A stretch of 64,000 bases of DNA. Source: Cydia pomonella. Lineage: Eukaryota; Arthropoda; Insecta; Lepidoptera; Tortricidae. Made by a program: the position numbers and the translations under genes. The stretch's first letter is position 1. Each line of letters starts with the position of its first letter. Under the pieces are notes generated by a model, which had not been told where the DNA came from, made no database searches, and saw nothing but the letters and a program-made list of their open reading frames with translations. The stretch covers positions 1,285,986 through 1,349,985 of the forward strand of contig NC_084730.1 of NCBI RefSeq assembly GCF_033807575.1, written 5' to 3'. Of the stretch, positions 30,122 to 41,484 are shown piece after piece.

Positions 30122-32498
30122 GGATCGTATAGATGTGCTATACGCGTGTGCCCGTGAGAGACAGAACATACGCAATGCGACAAAATTAAAAAACACTTTT
30201 TAACATTCCTGAAAACATACCAAATACAACCTACGTAATTTGGTCGGTATTTATTGCCCACTATAAACTAGGGCTCCCGGTATCCGTGTTATACGCCGAA
30301 ACGGATACCCGTGTTCTTAAGCCCGGCGGTGCTAAGAACACGGTTTAAACGGAACCGCCGGGATCCGGATCCGTCTCCAAGAACCGTTTCCAAGAAACGT
30401 TTCTCAGATACGTATCTCCGTTTAAACGTGTACTTAAGACCGGCCCGAACGGATCCGAAACAGTTTGAGCCAATGCTTACAAGGTCTACTATTGAATGTT
30501 GACTTCAGATGAACTTGTTAGGCGTACAATTTTTTTTAACTGTTTCTAACTGGGTGGATATTACATATTTAGCCAACTATACTATATATAAATCGAAGTA
30601 GGTGTCCCTATTCTATATTGTCTATTATTTTTAATTTTAAACCTATTCGGCCCTAGTTTAGAATCTTATTTTTTTAGTATTACTGTTTTTAACCTAATAT
30701 CATTACATATTATATTTCAATGAAAGAAACACATTTTATATATACTGGTGTAATAGTTTTGTGAAGAATATGTATTCAGACAAATACTACCTATATTAGT
30801 TAAAAATAACAGTTAAGAAAATAATTATTAATTACTTTGTGGTTATTTTTATCAATTTACTGCTATGCGAAAACAACAAATCTGCCAATGATGCAAAAAA
30901 AATACACACACAAGCGGCATTCGAAACGAAGAATTTCACGCGATAACCTTAAAGACTCAAGCTACCTTTCTTACCTTTCGATTATATTGTTTAATACATT
31001 AAGATAGATCTCAAAATTGGCAATCATTCATATTCACTTGGGACACTTTCACAGTTTGCCGCCCGGTGGCGTTCCATTCACTAGATTCTTAGAACGTATT
31101 GTTTTTCGAAGACCCTATTGTACGATATCGCCAAAACAAATAGGTTCCCAAACAGTTATCAGAACTGTCACAACCAATTATGAGCTTTATGTCCTTGTAA
31201 TAAGGTAAACATATCTGCATATATTAAAATTGTAACAGATGCAGCGGCAAAAATTAAAGTAAATGTATCCCATTGTTTTGTAGCCGCACCACACTAAAAG
31301 GCATTTTTCTATGACGAGAGTGAGAGCTACAAGATGTTATTACTTAGGTATATATTTGATTGTAATTTGTTTTCAAATTAATCTTAATACTAGCATTTAA
31401 TTGTTTTTTAATAATTGTTTTAAGATATTGCATTTTTTAATTTTTACGAATATCATTTTGATTTCAATTTTATTGTGTAATCATTTAAATAAGTAGTCTA
31501 CTCGTAGTCGTACTAATGATTAATTTTTTTTTATTAACCTTCCAAACTTTGTGTTCTAAGATATTATATTTTTTACATACGTTCCCCAAGATGACCTATT
31601 TTTGAAATACAACTATTTATGTTATTGTTTGTTATTGATTATACACTACATTTAACGAAATCTATTGATATCATTTGTTTATATACTTATACATTTTTGT
31701 TTTAAACGATATTCGATGGAATTAAGTAAATAATTTTAGTAAATATTGTCAATTTTGAGCCTTTGTTTGACTTCTGTTATATCTAATCTACCTACTGAAC
31801 TCGACCGATCCTATAAAAAAAAAATAACATACTAAAGACTACAAGAATTACATAATAAAAATACAAACATAGTTAGGTTGTCTATGATTTTTAGTAATAT
31901 TTATATTGACTCCACCATTGCGCATTATGGTAATTCTGATTTTGACATTTATTGCTTTAAGCTAAAAGGGCCATCTTATATTTATTAGTACACTTAAACG
32001 TATAAAGTAGGGCTCGCGGTCGTGTCCGTGATTCGTGAACCCGTAGCCGTGCGCCCGGTTTCGTGTTTCACGGCAACGGTTTTATGGTCCGTTCCGCACG
32101 TGACATTCGGCTACGTGAAATTAGGGTACGTGAATCCGTGTAAATCCGTGTAGGCGTGATCACGGCTTCACGTATCTTAAGAACACGCCGGTTCGGTCCG
32201 CCCGCGACGTTGAGTGAAGATACGATGCGGTCTCTAAGAGCTACGAATAAAAATGTATCGTGAGTTTTTTATTCAAAGCTCTAATTCCGTTTCATTACTT
32301 TTGAATTAAAATTTATTTCCATTAGTAAGGCCTTTTAAATATTAATGAGTAATAAATGAAAAGAACCAAACATTGATTACAATTAATAGCTACTTTAATA
32401 AACGGGTTGCTAAAATACGACAAATAATACGACAGGAAAACTCATTATTTGTGCGATCATTGCACAAGGTACATAAAGCTGTATCTCCGACTCTCGTG

Positions 32499-33242
32499 TA
32501 GGGTTGCCAGATGGTCGGGATTTGGCGGGATTCTCCCGATTTTTAGCATGTGTTCCCGATTCCCGACGAAGTGAAGACTGTCCCGAAAAACAGCTTCACG
32601 TTATAATAAAACAATAATTTCAAGTTCCGAACTGTCGCCGAGCGAACGAGCGAGCGACCCGCGTCAAGGGCGTCTGACTGCGCGCGCGCGGGGCGCGCGT
32701 GGCGAGCTGGCGTGAGATTGTGCGGTGAGGGGTGCGGTGCGGGGCGGGAGCGCGTTTGCCTTACCTCTACACAAAAGAAAGGAATAGAATGGGAATGGAT
32801 CTAATTAAAGCCGAATTAATGATTCGACTCAACTTTGACGAAAACTGCATGACTTTCAAGTCTAGCTTAAATAGCGAAAAAGGCCAAGAAATGGTAAAAT
32901 CGGTCAAAAGTAATATAAAATACATGTGGCAACCTAAGAAATAAATTATTTCCATAAATTTGGTTGATTATTGATACCTAATAAGTACATATAAGTATGA
33001 TAGTATAGGTAGATAATGAGAAGACATTTTTTTTTATTTGTTCAAGATCTCAAAGAATTTATATTATTTTTATATAAAAACGTCTATGGGCAGAGCAGCT
33101 GACGTAGTGCCAATAATGTAAAATATCGTTGTTATTAATACAATTACTATAATTTGAACGTTTTTTTCCCGACTTCAGTCCCAAAATCCCGAAAAATTGA
33201 TATCTTTTCCCGATAATAGCGCCTTTCGATCTGGCAACCCTA
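32499..33242 (+). mobile_element. hAT element D, internally deleted, inside B
   Basis: Termini TAGGGTTGCCAGATGGTCGG and TCTGGCAACCCTA. Flanks CTCTCGTG and CTCTGGTG are a 7/8 target duplication. It retains the end of a transposase gene (32762-32944) and a GC-rich tract (~32630-32760, with CGCG runs). 744 bp is a typical deletion derivative. Confidence 0.75.
32762..32944 (+). pseudogene. hAT transposase C-terminal remnant
   Basis: The frame YTKERNRMGMDLIKAELMIR continues with LNFDENCMTFKSSL and ends KYMWQPKK-stop. The motif (T..RNR...DL.KAEL.....NF) is the C-terminal dimerisation-domain tail of hAT transposases. Catalytic residues are outside this piece. Lies in the middle of element D. Confidence 0.6.
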
Positions 33243-35086
33243 CTCTGGTGGCATATCTCCACACCCAACTTCTCTTCATTGTTAATAGTTTAAACACACC
33301 ATTAGAGTAACACTAATCATACACTAACAATAACAAAAATAATAATTACGAAACAACAACAAAAATAACTTTAAAATCACGGCTAAATTAAAACTTGAAG
33401 ACCAACTGTGATGTCAGGAGTAACTAATGACAATGAATGCGAGTTCAAAATTCTAAACTGCCCCCTCCAGATTAAATAAAAAATACCACGAATTTGTAAA
33501 ACAAAACATCGCGGTCACTTCTTTCAACTTCACGAACAAAAGGTAAAGCCCACAGCTACTTATGTATATGGTTTGTTTCATTTTAATAAGTCGCTCGCAA
33601 ATCTTATTATCTTTGTCTGCACGTGCAACTGCACTTATTATCTACAAAAAAACCCGGTATGTTGGCTTAGCTTGTTAGTCATACAATAAAGCACTCTAAC
33701 AATAATATGTCATTATTACCTTCAATCTAGAAACAAAACAGTACTCTTTAATGTGCCGAAAGTCCGAAACTGATAAGTACTGCAGCTGCATACTTTTTTT
33801 TCCGTGGCCCCGTACATGTGTTTTTGTTGAATTTGTTTACCTGTATTATCTTTATCATACCTACCAAAGATTTGCAGAAATTTACCCTTTTGTTTCTTTG
33901 GATTAGGATTGCCTTGTTTATATTTAGGCTACGTTATATTCTTTGACTTTGACAACCAGTAGCACAGCGTTGCTTAAGTTCATAATTTTATAATGATACT
34001 TACTAGGGAGTTTTACACCTTATATTTATATTAGTGCAATGCAACGAGCAGGTCACTAGTTTTGACTAAAATCAATAGCTGGTTATACAAAAAACAGAAT
34101 AACCCCATAAATTATTTAGATATAACCATTATATTCAAATCGATGCAAAAATACAATTTAAGTTTAATTCACACGTAAATGTTTGTCCGATGTACGTCCC
34201 GTATTCAATATACTAAGTGGTAACTCAATTCAATAATACCTAGTCCTTATTTATTTTTCTCCCGGGCCTGTCGAACCTACGAGACGTGCGATAAGTGCCT
34301 ATCCAACGGAACCGAGCCCGAAGCTCCGCGCACGAACGCAGGTACGGGCTACGTATCATGGCGTGTCACGGTCACGGCGTGTCACGTGAATCCGCACGCG
34401 AACGCAGGTACGAGGTACGTACCTTGCCGTGTTCGTGAAATTCGTGATCTTAGTACCGCCGGGCTTAAGAACCCGTAGCTACGGATCGGCGTGTATCACG
34501 GATATCAGGAGCCCTAGTATAAAGTTCATTTTATATGATAATAATATGTAAAACTTTTCGTAAATTCAAAATTAATTACAATACAATTTATAAGTACATT
34601 TATTATTGGCAGATCATTATACAAATGATAATTTAATAATTTTTACATGGTTTACTATAATAAGACAAAGATGTCAGGCTCACGTCAGTTAAAAAATAAA
34701 AATATATATTTCATATTGACCGAATGTATATTCAAGAAAACTCACACATACATTGTAAGATGATTGACAATTGATTGAATTTTTACCACATAGGTACCCC
34801 AATAGGACTTATATCTACAGATTATTAAAAATATAACTGTTTAAAATGTTCAGTTGGTAAAAAGAATACCAGATCAAGCACTTGGCAGATTTTATCGTGT
34901 ACAGTCTTTATTGATTTTATTTTTTATTACTAGCACTTTATATTTATTGCTATCAAGTTATATAATAAACAATAAAGTTTTAGTATTTGAACTTTTATAT
35001 AAAATACTACTATGGTAGCACTATACAGTATTTCTAATTTTCTACTCGTACTTATTGCAACTTAAAACATTGCAAGCAAAAACTAA

Positions 35087-35202
35087 CAGAGGACCTACCG
35101 CGAACCACGTTCGTCGTGTTGCCTCTCTGTCGCACTTATAAAATTTTACGTAAGTGTGACGGGGCGGCAACATGTCGAACGTGGTTCGCGGTAGGCCCTC
35201 TG
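35087..35202. mobile_element. Palindromic MITE H, copy 1
   Basis: Nearly the whole 116 bp is an inverted repeat (GAACCACGTTCG on one arm, CGAACGTGGTTCGCGG on the other). Ends read CAGAGGACCTACCGCG / CGCGGTAGGCCCTCTG. It is inside hAT C. Second copy at 41710-41826. Confidence 0.8.
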
Positions 35203-35844
35203 CTCAGAAAACGGTTTTGCAAATAAACCGTTTATTGAATTTCGACTCTATGAACCACGGAATAACGTTAAATATGGCATAAACGTCATGAATCTTTTGT
35301 CTAATAATTTGTAGCTCTTACGTACGCCGGTCCGTTCCTTTGCTACTCGTCAAGGACGTTTCCGGAGCTACGGGTAAATAAGATCCGTTTCTTCGAATAC
35401 CCGTTTATCCGTGGAAACGGCTCTTAATTACACGTGTGGAACGGGCCAGAAAACCGTTTACTTATTATTCGGAAACGGGTATTCGGAACGTGTAAACGAA
35501 ACACGGATCCGACCGCGAGCCCTACTATAAACCAATAATTTACGATGGAGAATAAAAAACATGAGACTGACAGGGACAAACAATAATAGCGATTTCTCTG
35601 CTACTCCTTTTGAAAGATACATAAGACTCTCCCGTTCGGGCATTTCCCCCACCGCTCATGCCTGATTCAGTTATACTAGATTCGTAGTTCATGGGTGAAT
35701 ATTTATTTTACTTGTGTGTAATATTTTATGAGCAAACATTATTTTTATTAAATAACCGGTTCCGAGCCTTTTTACAAACAAACATCTTACGGGTAATCAA
35801 TTCAAAGGGATAGCCAACCGTTGGGGCTATTCGATAAACGACTA

Positions 35845-35981
35845 AGCGCCACTTGCACCATCCCACTAACCCGGGGTTCACCGGTTAAACCATTAACCCA
35901 GTGTCAAATTGTACTGGTAACCATGGTAGCCCCAGGTTTAACTGGTTAATCTCGAGTTAGTGGAATGGTGCAAGTGGCCCT
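35845..35981. mobile_element. Palindromic GCACCAT MITE, intact copy
   Basis: AGCGCCACTTGCACCATCCC pairs with GGAATGGTGCAAGTGGCCCT. It is the uninterrupted paralogue of the level-1 element at 19493-27506. Flanked on the left by the 27490-27590 block in inverse order. Confidence 0.8.
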
Positions 35982-35989
35982 AAATGTTG

Positions 35990-36365
35990 CAATTAATTGA
36001 AAATAAGATTTGGCAAAACTATCTACCGTACGGAACCCTAACTTCGCCCAAGTAAAATATTAGAACCCAGGACCATCGGCTTCATGGGCAGGGTCACTAC
36101 CCACTAGGCCAGACCGGTCGTCATATATAAATATTAGGAACAAAAATATTAGGAATTTTAACCTACTTATTTATGTACTTGACAAATGTTGAATATTATA
36201 ATAAAATTTAGCTAAATGGATAGAATATGAGCCATCCATCCATAAAAAGAGAGGAATAAAAAAAATAGATTATAAGAAACTAACAAGGTTCCATAGTCTT
36301 TAAAAAAAATTACTAAGAAAAAAAAGAAAAATAAATTGTACGACAAACTATATACATAATCGCAA
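35990..36365. other. SINE-2 head fragment and unassigned DNA
   Basis: 36060-36121 is a headless-body SINE-2 remnant on the minus strand (CCAGGACCATCGGCTTCATG, CTAGGCCAGACCGGTCG). The remainder is AT-rich without features. Confidence 0.5.
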
Positions 36366-36593
36366 TATTTCAGGGTCAAAATAGCAATTTTCTTGATCTT
36401 CCGTACATTTAGGACAGACTAATGTAATGTAACGTCATATTACAATATAATTTTATTAGAGGCGTTTCAATCGTCGAGTGCGAGCGTCAGACTAACTCTC
36501 ATTTCTGACCTTTGTGTTGCTTAAATGCCGTGAGTCCTATATAGACATTTGATCCTCAGGAAAATCAAGATCGATTGACATTATTTACAAAAA
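36366..36593. repeat. Repeat R-B, copy 2
   Basis: Direct repeat of 1233-1464 (TTTCAGGGTCAAAATAGC). It ends in AAAAAACCGG, where a G-element begins. Confidence 0.7.
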
Positions 36594-36851
36594 ACCGGCC
36601 AAGTGCGAGTCGGACTCGCGCACGAAGGGTTCCGTACAATTACCTAATAATCACTTTTTTGCCCCCTTCAATATTTATTTTATTCTGTTTTTTAGTATTT
36701 GTTGTTATAGCGGCAACAGAAATACATCATCTGTGAAAATTTCAACTGTCTAACTATCACGGTTCATGTGACACAGCCTGGTGACAGACGGACGGACAGC
36801 GGAGTCTTAGTAATAAGGTCCCGTTTTACCCTTGGGTACGGAACCCTAAAA
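36594..36851. mobile_element. G-element, short copy
   Basis: One end is CCGGCCAAGTGCGAGTCGGA and the other GGGTACGGAACCCTAAAA. At ~258 bp it is internally shorter than the copies at 39306 and 47306. Confidence 0.65.
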
Positions 36852-36904
36852 GCGGCCAAGTACCCAATAATTAACTTGTTTCACTAGTTACAGATTATGG
36901 CACC

Positions 36905-37320
36905 GCGAGAACGGGTCCGCCGGAAATGAACCTGTTACTAAAGTTGCTTTTCACTTTCTACCGTGCCATTACGTTCCGGGAGCTTTAAACCAACATACAC
37001 ACATACACACATCTATCATACACTAATCCACATCGAGACAATGTGACCATATCTCTAGGTACTCTACAGGGGTATCGATATACGGGAAAAAACGGGACTG
37101 TTACAAAGGCTCTTTATCATTTGTCACCATGCCTGTCACGTTCTAACAAGTATGTAAGTGCGAAAGTGACGCATGGCATGACAGGTGATAAAAATGCGAC
37201 CATGATACCGCTGCTGGTTATGGCACGGCGTGAGAACGGGTCCTGAGCCGCCGGAAATGAACCTGTTGCTAAAGTTACTTTTCACTTTCTACCTCCATTC
37301 GTTTCCGGGAAGCCACAAAC
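36905..37320. repeat. Direct duplication flanking a foldback MITE
   Basis: GAACGGGTCC...GCCGGAAATGAACCTG with ACTTTTCACTTTCTACC occurs at ~36909 and ~37231. Between them lies the ~100-bp foldback (TTTATCATTTGTCACCATGC, 37103-37205) also seen at 12640. Confidence 0.55.
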
Positions 37321-37599
37321 GGACATACAGACACGTCTGTATTCCTATAGAAGGGATACGTGAAATCGAAGGTACGACGAATAGATAAGTATTTTTTTTG
37401 AAAAAATGCCGGGCCATACAATTTGTCTACCGTTATCCGTACGAACGCGAATTTCTGAAGATTTGCAGATATAGGAGTTTCTTTTCAAGGGATCAAAAAT
37501 TGCTTAGAAACATAATCATAATCACCTTTATAACAATAATAAATAAATACTGATAAGTACACGAAATCAAAATGCGTATGTATGTAAGAGATTAAGAGA

Positions 37600-37888
37600 C
37601 TAAGAGAGGTATGGGCAATGTGAATGTCATCTCGCCTTGTGTGGTAGGGCACAGCGCAGCGGATGTCATTCCAGATCTAGAGCAGAGCCCAACTGGGGAA
37701 GTACCTCCACCTTACAGAAAACCGCAGCCAAATAACACTTGACCCTACTCATAGTGTTGTGTTCCTGCCGGTGAGTAAGGTTGCCAGAGCTCAATGAGGG
37801 GGGTGGGGTTAGGGTCGGTCAGGTATACATAGGGCTACGGAGACTACTTACCATCAGGCAGGCCGTATGCTTGTTTGCCACCGACGTA

Positions 37889-37953
<65 letters not shown>
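37600..37953 (+). mobile_element. LT LINE tail, longest sense copy with a 62-base A-run
   Basis: From GAGAGGTATGGGCAATGTGA through AGGTTGCCAGAGCTCAATGA to CACCGACGTATAT, then A at 37892-37953 without interruption. The pure A-tail suggests a young insertion or a slippage-prone region. Coding potential is lost (the short frame ending in poly-Lys is a by-product). Confidence 0.75.
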
Positions 37954-37955
<2 letters not shown>

Positions 37956-38034
37956 GGCCGAGGTATACTTAAGAAGATGGATGGTGGAAACCTTCGATGC
38001 CTACTAGTAGATCACTCAAGATTTGGCCTATATA

Positions 38035-38330
38035 ATTCGTTTTGAAAAATCAAATTCCTTCCGCGCGAAATCGCTTTTTCAAACAAACGTAGACCTCATT
38101 TTCCTCTGGATATCTGGATACATTGTTGAAATTTTTTTGACACAATTTGTTGTATATCGACCATCATTATTAGAGTCAGGAGTATTTAAAAAATTGTATG
38201 ATAACTGTTTCTCGCTCCTAATTTTTACAATAATCTAAAATACGAAAAAAAAGCTATGGTTAATATACATCAGATTATGTAACAAAAAAACCATATTATA
38301 TATATAATATCCAGAGAGGAAAATGAGGAC
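38035..38330. repeat. Inverted-repeat-bounded AT-rich segment
   Basis: GACCTCATTTTCCTCTGGAT at ~38093 is inverted at ~38308-38329 (CCAGAGAGGAAAATGAGGAC). The loop is AT-rich. GAGAAGCGGCCGTCCC follows at ~38342. Confidence 0.45.
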
Positions 38331-39305
38331 TACGTTTTTATGGAGAAGCGGCCGTCCCTTTTCCTCTTGTACAATTAAAATTTATCAGAAACATCAATTT
38401 TATCATACTTCTGTTTACATATTTTTGACACACCGTCCGCGCCGATATTTTAGAAACACGTGCATAGTAAGCCTATTTTTCCAATTCTGTAAGGCCGTCA
38501 TTGTTTACTAGTATTACTAGCAAACTAACCTACAAAGATAGCATGCAGTAACAATGGCTCGGTCAGATATAGAGATATGATTGTTATATCTTACATAAAT
38601 AATAGGCAAAGTATACACTTTTACATAGACACATATGCCATCTATCGCCTTTAAAAAGTGTTTCATCACACCATTTTTGACTAAATAGAGCAAGCTAGGG
38701 TGCCACGTTACTCCTGAGTGGCGTTCGACGCAGTTCCGCCAAGGCGTCATAGAGTGCGCTGTCAAAACAAATGAAATCGAGAACAATTGAAGTTATGCTG
38801 TCAATGAATCTCCAGACGAAAACGGGAGAAGATGACGTCGGTGGCGGTTCTTGGGTCAAACTGGCCTGCTTACCAAAAAATATAACATGTGGTATGATTT
38901 GTAATCTGCAGTCTTGTCCAATAAGGACTGTTAGTTGAATCATCGTATTTGATTGAAAGCTCTCATCTACTATTGTAGGTTATGATGTTAGTAGTAGAAC
39001 TTACCTTATTACTTACCTCTTCATCATTATAACACGTTTACTTTTTAATATTGAATATTGAAAAACCGTTCTTAATAAGTTGTCTGAATGGAACGGAATA
39101 GCTGCCGAAACACTTGTCAAAGAAGAGACGTTTTTTCTTACTGCAAGCATGTTTTGTTTCCAAAGGCAACATTCGATATTGTTTTTATACAATTTAAATA
39201 TACGATACACAAATAATTGTAAATAACGATACTGAGGTAATAATAGTACAATGTTTTATATTTACAACTGTTTCTGTCTTAGATGCATAAAAGAATACTT
39301 GTCGT
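38331..39305. other. No gene or recognised repeat
   Basis: This is the longest stretch in the right half without an element I recognise. Short minus-strand frames at 38517-38943 have no family motifs and no good splice context, so I leave them out. Confidence 0.4.
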
Positions 39306-40370
39306 TTTTAGGGTTCCGTAGCCAAATGGCAAAAAACGGAACCCTTATAGATTCGTCATGTCCGTCTGTCTGTCCGATTCTGTCACAGCCACTTTTTTCC
39401 GAAACTATAAGAGCTGTACTGTTCAAACTTAGTATGTGGATGTATTCTATGAACCGCATTAAGATTTTCACACAAAAATAGAAAAAAAAACAATAAATTT
39501 TGGGGGTTCCCCATACTTAGAACTGAAACTGAAAAAATCTTTTTTCATCAAACCCATACGTGTGGGGTATCTATGGATAGGTCTTCAAAAATGATATTGA
39601 GGCTTCTAATATCATTTTTTTCTAAAATGAATAGTTTGCGCGAGAGACACTTCCAAAGTGGTAAAATGTGTGTCCCCCCCCCCCCCCCCCCCCCGTAACT
39701 TCTAAAATAACAGAATGAAAAATCTAAAAAAAATATATGATATACATTGCCATGTAAACTTCCACCGAAAATTGGTTTGAACGAGATCTAGTAAGTAGTT
39801 TTTTTTTAATACGTCATGAAATTTAAAAAAAAAAATTTTTTTCATCATACCCATACGTGTGGGGTATCTATGGATAGGTCTTCAAAAATGATATTAAGGT
39901 TTCTAATATCATTTTTTTCTAAACTGAATAGTTTGCGCGAGAGAACCTTCCAAAGTGAAAAAAAAGTGTGTCCCCCCCCCTGTAACTTCTAAAATAACAG
40001 AATGAAAAATCTAAGAAAAATATATGATATACATTACCATACAAACTTCCACTGAAAATTGGTTTGAACGAGATCTAGTGAGTAGTTTTTTTTTTATACG
40101 TCATAAAATTAAAAAAAAAAATTTTTCATCAAACATATACGTGTGGGGTATCTATGGATAGGTCTTCAAAAATGATATTTAGGTTCCTAATATCATTTTT
40201 TTCTAAACTGAATAGTTTGCGCGAGAGACACTTCCAAAGTGGTAAAATGTGTGTCCAAAGTGTAGTGGTAAAATGTTGAACAAGATCTAGTAAGAAGATT
40301 TTTTTTAATACGTCTTAAATTGTACGGAACCCTTCATGCGCGAGTCCGACTCGCACTTGGCCGCTTTTTC
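39306..40370. mobile_element. G-element with three internal tandem units
   Basis: Ends TTAGGGTTCCGTAGCCAAAT and CGAGTCCGACTCGCACTTGG. Inside, a ~290-bp unit beginning CATACGTGTGGGGTATCTAT is repeated three times (~39555, ~39848, ~40137), the first two followed by a C-run (about 22 C at ~39675, 9 at ~39973). Non-coding. I recognise the family as widespread in Lepidoptera but cannot assign its class. Confidence 0.7.
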
Positions 40371-40584
40371 TTATTTTTTCGCAACCGTATTAAAAACCGT
40401 CGTTCGATACACGTGCGCAAAATGTCATTACTTCACGAGTACAGCATCGAAATGTACTATTAACTATACTTCGTTTTTTCTAGCATCAGAAAGAAATCCA
40501 CAGAAGTAAGCGTGCAGTTTTAATGAGGCTCTTTAATTGTTAATAATAATGATTTGTCTAATGGTCAATTCAATACATAAAAAT

Positions 40585-40930
40585 TTACTTCTAAATTTTA
40601 CCGCAAAAAGTGCCAGAGTTAGAACCACAAGCTTACTTCTGCGAAGTTCTTTCTAATGCTAAAATAAATAAGTTTTTGGCAAAAATTTTACCCCCTGTCT
40701 CCATCATCAGATCAGCTCGATGGTACAGTCAGCTGCAAAAATATGTATCGAGAGAATCGTCTCATAAATATGGTACTACGCTCTTATTACAATGGAATAA
40801 GATGCTATGGGACATATTTCTGAGTAAGCTGTGTACACCCATATTTTTACACTTGACTGTACCAGAATGCAAATTTTCAGCTCAATCGGGAATCGGAAAA
40901 TGGGTATAATTTAGCGTCCAAAATTGGACC
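40585..40930 (+). repeat. Repeat R-C, diverged copy carrying a T2 MITE
   Basis: CAGATCAGCTCGATGG is followed by a 124-bp T2 element (40736-40859) and then R-C resumes (CCAGAATGCAAATTTTCAGC). Other R-C copies read GATGGTACCAT at this point, so the insertion is at a TA. Confidence 0.75.
40736..40859. mobile_element. TA-flanked MITE T2, copy 1
   Basis: Ends CAGTCAGCTGCAAAAATATG and CATATTTTTACACTTGACTG, flanked by TA on both sides. Empty site visible in other R-C copies. Second copy at 61185-61333. Confidence 0.8.
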
Positions 40931-40984
40931 CACACTAACAGTGCAAGTTAAATAAAAGCTTGTAAAAAACGAAGTTTAGTAAAT

Positions 40985-41130
40985 ATTAAATTTTGATTAT
41001 CATCTTCCTTGCGCTATTCCGGCTGTTTGCCACAGCAAATAGGAACCAGGGGTCCGCCTGGCAATGATGAGATCAGATATAAAAGTCGCTTTCCTAAAAA
41101 CCAGTGTCTACGCCAATCCTTGGGTTTAGT
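40985..41130 (-). mobile_element. SINE-1-like body fragment, diverged
   Basis: TTCCTTGCGCTATTCCGGCT, CAGGGGTCCGCCTGGCAATG and CCAGTGTCTACGCCAATCCT follow the SINE-1 body order with many changes. No head. Confidence 0.5.
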
Positions 41131-41198
41131 ATAAAGTTTTCATATTAGTAAATAATATTTACTAAATCCTATCACATCCACCGGATGGAAGTTGGAGA

Positions 41199-41468
41199 GA
41201 AAGTAAAGCCCACAGACTCCGTTGGTTGGGCCACCTAGAGAGAATGGACGAAGATCGGAACGTAAAAAGAGCGTACCTGGGTCGCCTAGCAGGAGGACGT
41301 CCTATCGGACGCCCTAGGTATCGCTGGAGCGACATGGTGGAGGCGGATCTGCGCGAGCTTCGAGTCGACAATTGGCGAGAGGTCGCACAGGACCGAGAAA
41401 AGTGGCGCTGTCTTGTGTCGGAGGCCAAGTCTCATTTTAGGTCGCTGAGCCAACGGAGTAAGTAGTAG
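41199..41468 (+). pseudogene. RTE-type LINE C-terminus
   Basis: The open frame reads RLRWLGHLERMDEDRNVKRA, then GGRPIGRPRYRWSDMVEADL, NWREVAQDREKWR and SEAKSHFRSLSQRSK-stop. This is the conserved C-terminus of RTE-clade ORFs without internal stops, but the rest of the element is missing. A short TAGTAAGTA tail follows. Confidence 0.75.
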
Positions 41469-41484
41469 TAAGTATCACATCCGC

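Larger units (their letters stand above)
32008..34516. mobile_element. hAT element B, 8-bp duplication GTATAAAG, inside C
   Basis: Termini TAGGGCTCGCGGTCGTGTCC and GGATATCAGGAGCCCTA, with GTATAAAG at 32000-32007 and 34517-34524. It is the inverted paralogue of element A and lacks A's foldback/copia insertion, so it serves as the empty-site control for that event. It contains element D. Confidence 0.88.
30269..35524. mobile_element. hAT element C, 8-bp duplication CTATAAAC, host of copy B
   Basis: Termini TAGGGCTCCCGGTATCCGTG and CCGACCGCGAGCCCTA; CTATAAAC at 30261-30268 and 35525-35532. Shares TTCTTAAGCCCGGCGGT and AACGGGCCAGAAAACCG-type subterminal blocks with A and B but is a distinct subfamily. 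Without its insertion it is ~2.7 kb. The interior (30480-32007 and 34525-35086) is AT-rich with no transposase frame. Confidence 0.85.

Noticed and set aside
32630..32760. CpG-rich stretch as a host promoter/CpG island
   Set aside because: It is inside a hAT deletion derivative, so it more likely belongs to that transposon.
37781..37972. Frame ending in a long poly-lysine
   Set aside because: It is the A-tail of an LT LINE insertion read as codons.
38517..38943. Overlapping 82-89-codon minus-strand frames as a host exon
   Set aside because: No acceptor/donor pair or phase matching the host gene, and no family motif.
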